From positions 1 through 9,258 of the forward strand of contig CAJXGP010000048.1 of NCBI GenBank assembly GCA_913053915.1: a DNA stretch of 9,258 nt, in the 5' to 3' direction. Positions 8,836 through 9,258 of the stretch are shown piece after piece (position 1 is the stretch's first letter; each line of letters starts with the position of its first letter). The notes under the pieces are model-generated. The model had not been told where the DNA came from and ran no database searches. It saw only the letters and a program-made list of their open reading frames with translations. The translations under genes were made by a program, and so were the position numbers. This DNA is from an uncultured Ignavibacteriales bacterium. Lineage in GTDB: Bacteria > Bacteroidota > Ignavibacteria > Ignavibacteriales > Ignavibacteriaceae.

Positions 8836-8852
8836 TAAATAACAGTTATTTA
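8836..8852. promoter_or_regulatory. 17-bp perfect palindrome TAAATAAC-A-GTTATTTA
   Basis: Eight-base arms around a single A, the strongest dyad in the region, about 165 bp upstream of the cytochrome c start. Its core AATAACAGTTATT recurs with one change at 8914-8926 (AATAAGAGTTATT), and the TAAC/GTTA half-sites also occur in the narK leader. Dyads of this size fit a dimeric regulator such as a CRP/FNR-family protein, but it does not match the FNR consensus TTGAT-N4-ATCAA. Confidence 0.4.
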
Positions 8853-8913
8853 TTCTTGTATTATATGCAAATTACTCTTTTCCACCCCTTTAATAGTGGT
8901 TAAGATTATTTAT

Positions 8914-8926
8914 AATAAGAGTTATT
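8914..8926. promoter_or_regulatory. Second, imperfect copy of the AATAACAGTTATT motif
   Basis: AATAAGAGTTATT differs by one base from the core of the palindrome at 8838-8850 and lies 76 bp further upstream of the nar operon. A pair of related sites spaced at about seven helical turns is compatible with cooperative binding, but this is inference from the sequence only. Confidence 0.25.
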
Positions 8927-9258
8927 TGTCTGATTAAAATTACCTATAATATTTATTAATGTCAAGAAATTCTTTTTTAATCCGACTATAGGTTTTGTTA
9001 ATTTATTTTTTCCTGGAGATCCTTTTGTTTACATTTTTATTCTACTATAATTCTCTACTAATGAATGCTGTATATCCAAAAAAGGTCATACCCCGGTTTT
9101 GGAATTGTAAAGATTAACAAGAGTCAAAATTTCTAATAAGTCTAATTACCAAGGAAATGAACAATGGATAAAATAATAAAATGTGTAATTTATAGAATTA
9201 GGCATTAGTATCTTATCAGTAATATTCGTGTTATTTTTGGCAGAAAATATTGATTTGT

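Larger units (their letters stand above)
8672..9258. other. AT-rich region upstream of the nar operon, no gene recognised
   Basis: About 590 bp without a convincing coding region on either strand. It should contain the operon promoter for the minus-strand genes. TATAAT hexamers occur on the minus strand at 8825-8830 and near 8860, but neither has a clear -35 partner, and I found no clean Bacteroidota-type TTG/TAnnTTTG pair. GTTAT/ATAAC palindromes cluster at 8816-8926. A CCAAAA/TTTTGG inverted repeat spans 9076-9102. A short frame from the ATG at 9164, with AAGGA eight bases upstream, stops after 14 codons. Another frame at 9189-9258 is open to the window edge and encodes a hydrophobic run, but it lacks a start. 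Confidence 0.5.

Noticed and set aside
9076..9102. Rho-independent terminator from the CCAAAA/TTTTGG repeat
   Set aside because: The stem is only six pairs with an interrupted interior, and no T-run follows on either strand.
8672..9258. FNR/CRP-type box TTGAT-N4-ATCAA for oxygen control
   Set aside because: No acceptable match was found by eye; only the unrelated GTTAT/ATAAC dyads are present.

Overview
The window carries a respiratory nitrate reductase locus on the minus strand. In transcription order (right to left) it reads: a diheme membrane-anchored cytochrome c (narC-like, 7757-8671), narG (4111-7731), narH (2534-4087), narJ (1834-2487), narI (1088-1816), a 300-bp gap, and then the first ~100 codons of a narK-type nitrate/nitrite transporter (about 484-787). 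The five full genes are 17 to 46 bp apart and look like one transcription unit. All diagnostic metal and haem ligands of NarG, NarH and NarI are present, so the enzyme should be functional: NarG (Mo-bisPGD) and NarH (four Fe-S clusters) on the cytoplasmic face, NarI (two b haems) in the membrane, NarJ as assembly chaperone. The cytochrome c faces the periplasm and may exchange electrons with NarI or the quinone pool. The order C-G-H-J-I-K recalls the Thermus nar operon rather than the enterobacterial narGHJI.

The host cannot be fixed from the sequence. Moderate-to-low GC (about 38% in sampled narG lines), weak Shine-Dalgarno signals before several genes and the style of the proteins fit a member of the Bacteroidota/Ignavibacteriota/Chlorobiota group. 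This is an inference.

The most unusual part is the left end. The narK reading frame stops matching a transporter after about residue 100. Beyond that point lies unrelated, very AT-rich DNA (28% GC by hand count over 1-450) coding on the opposite strand: the C-terminal 149 residues of an unrecognised protein (1-450), followed by an ATGA-overlapping start of what looks like a second gene, itself cut off at the narK junction. Either a mobile or rearranged segment interrupted narK, or two unrelated sequences were joined in assembly through an A-rich stretch.

The right end (8672-9258) is AT-rich and non-coding as far as I can see. It holds a cluster of GTTAT/ATAAC palindromes about 145-255 bp upstream of the cytochrome gene. 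A related palindrome lies just upstream of narK, so these are candidate operator sites for a regulator of the nar genes. No RNA genes, CRISPR arrays or recognisable insertion sequence ends were seen.
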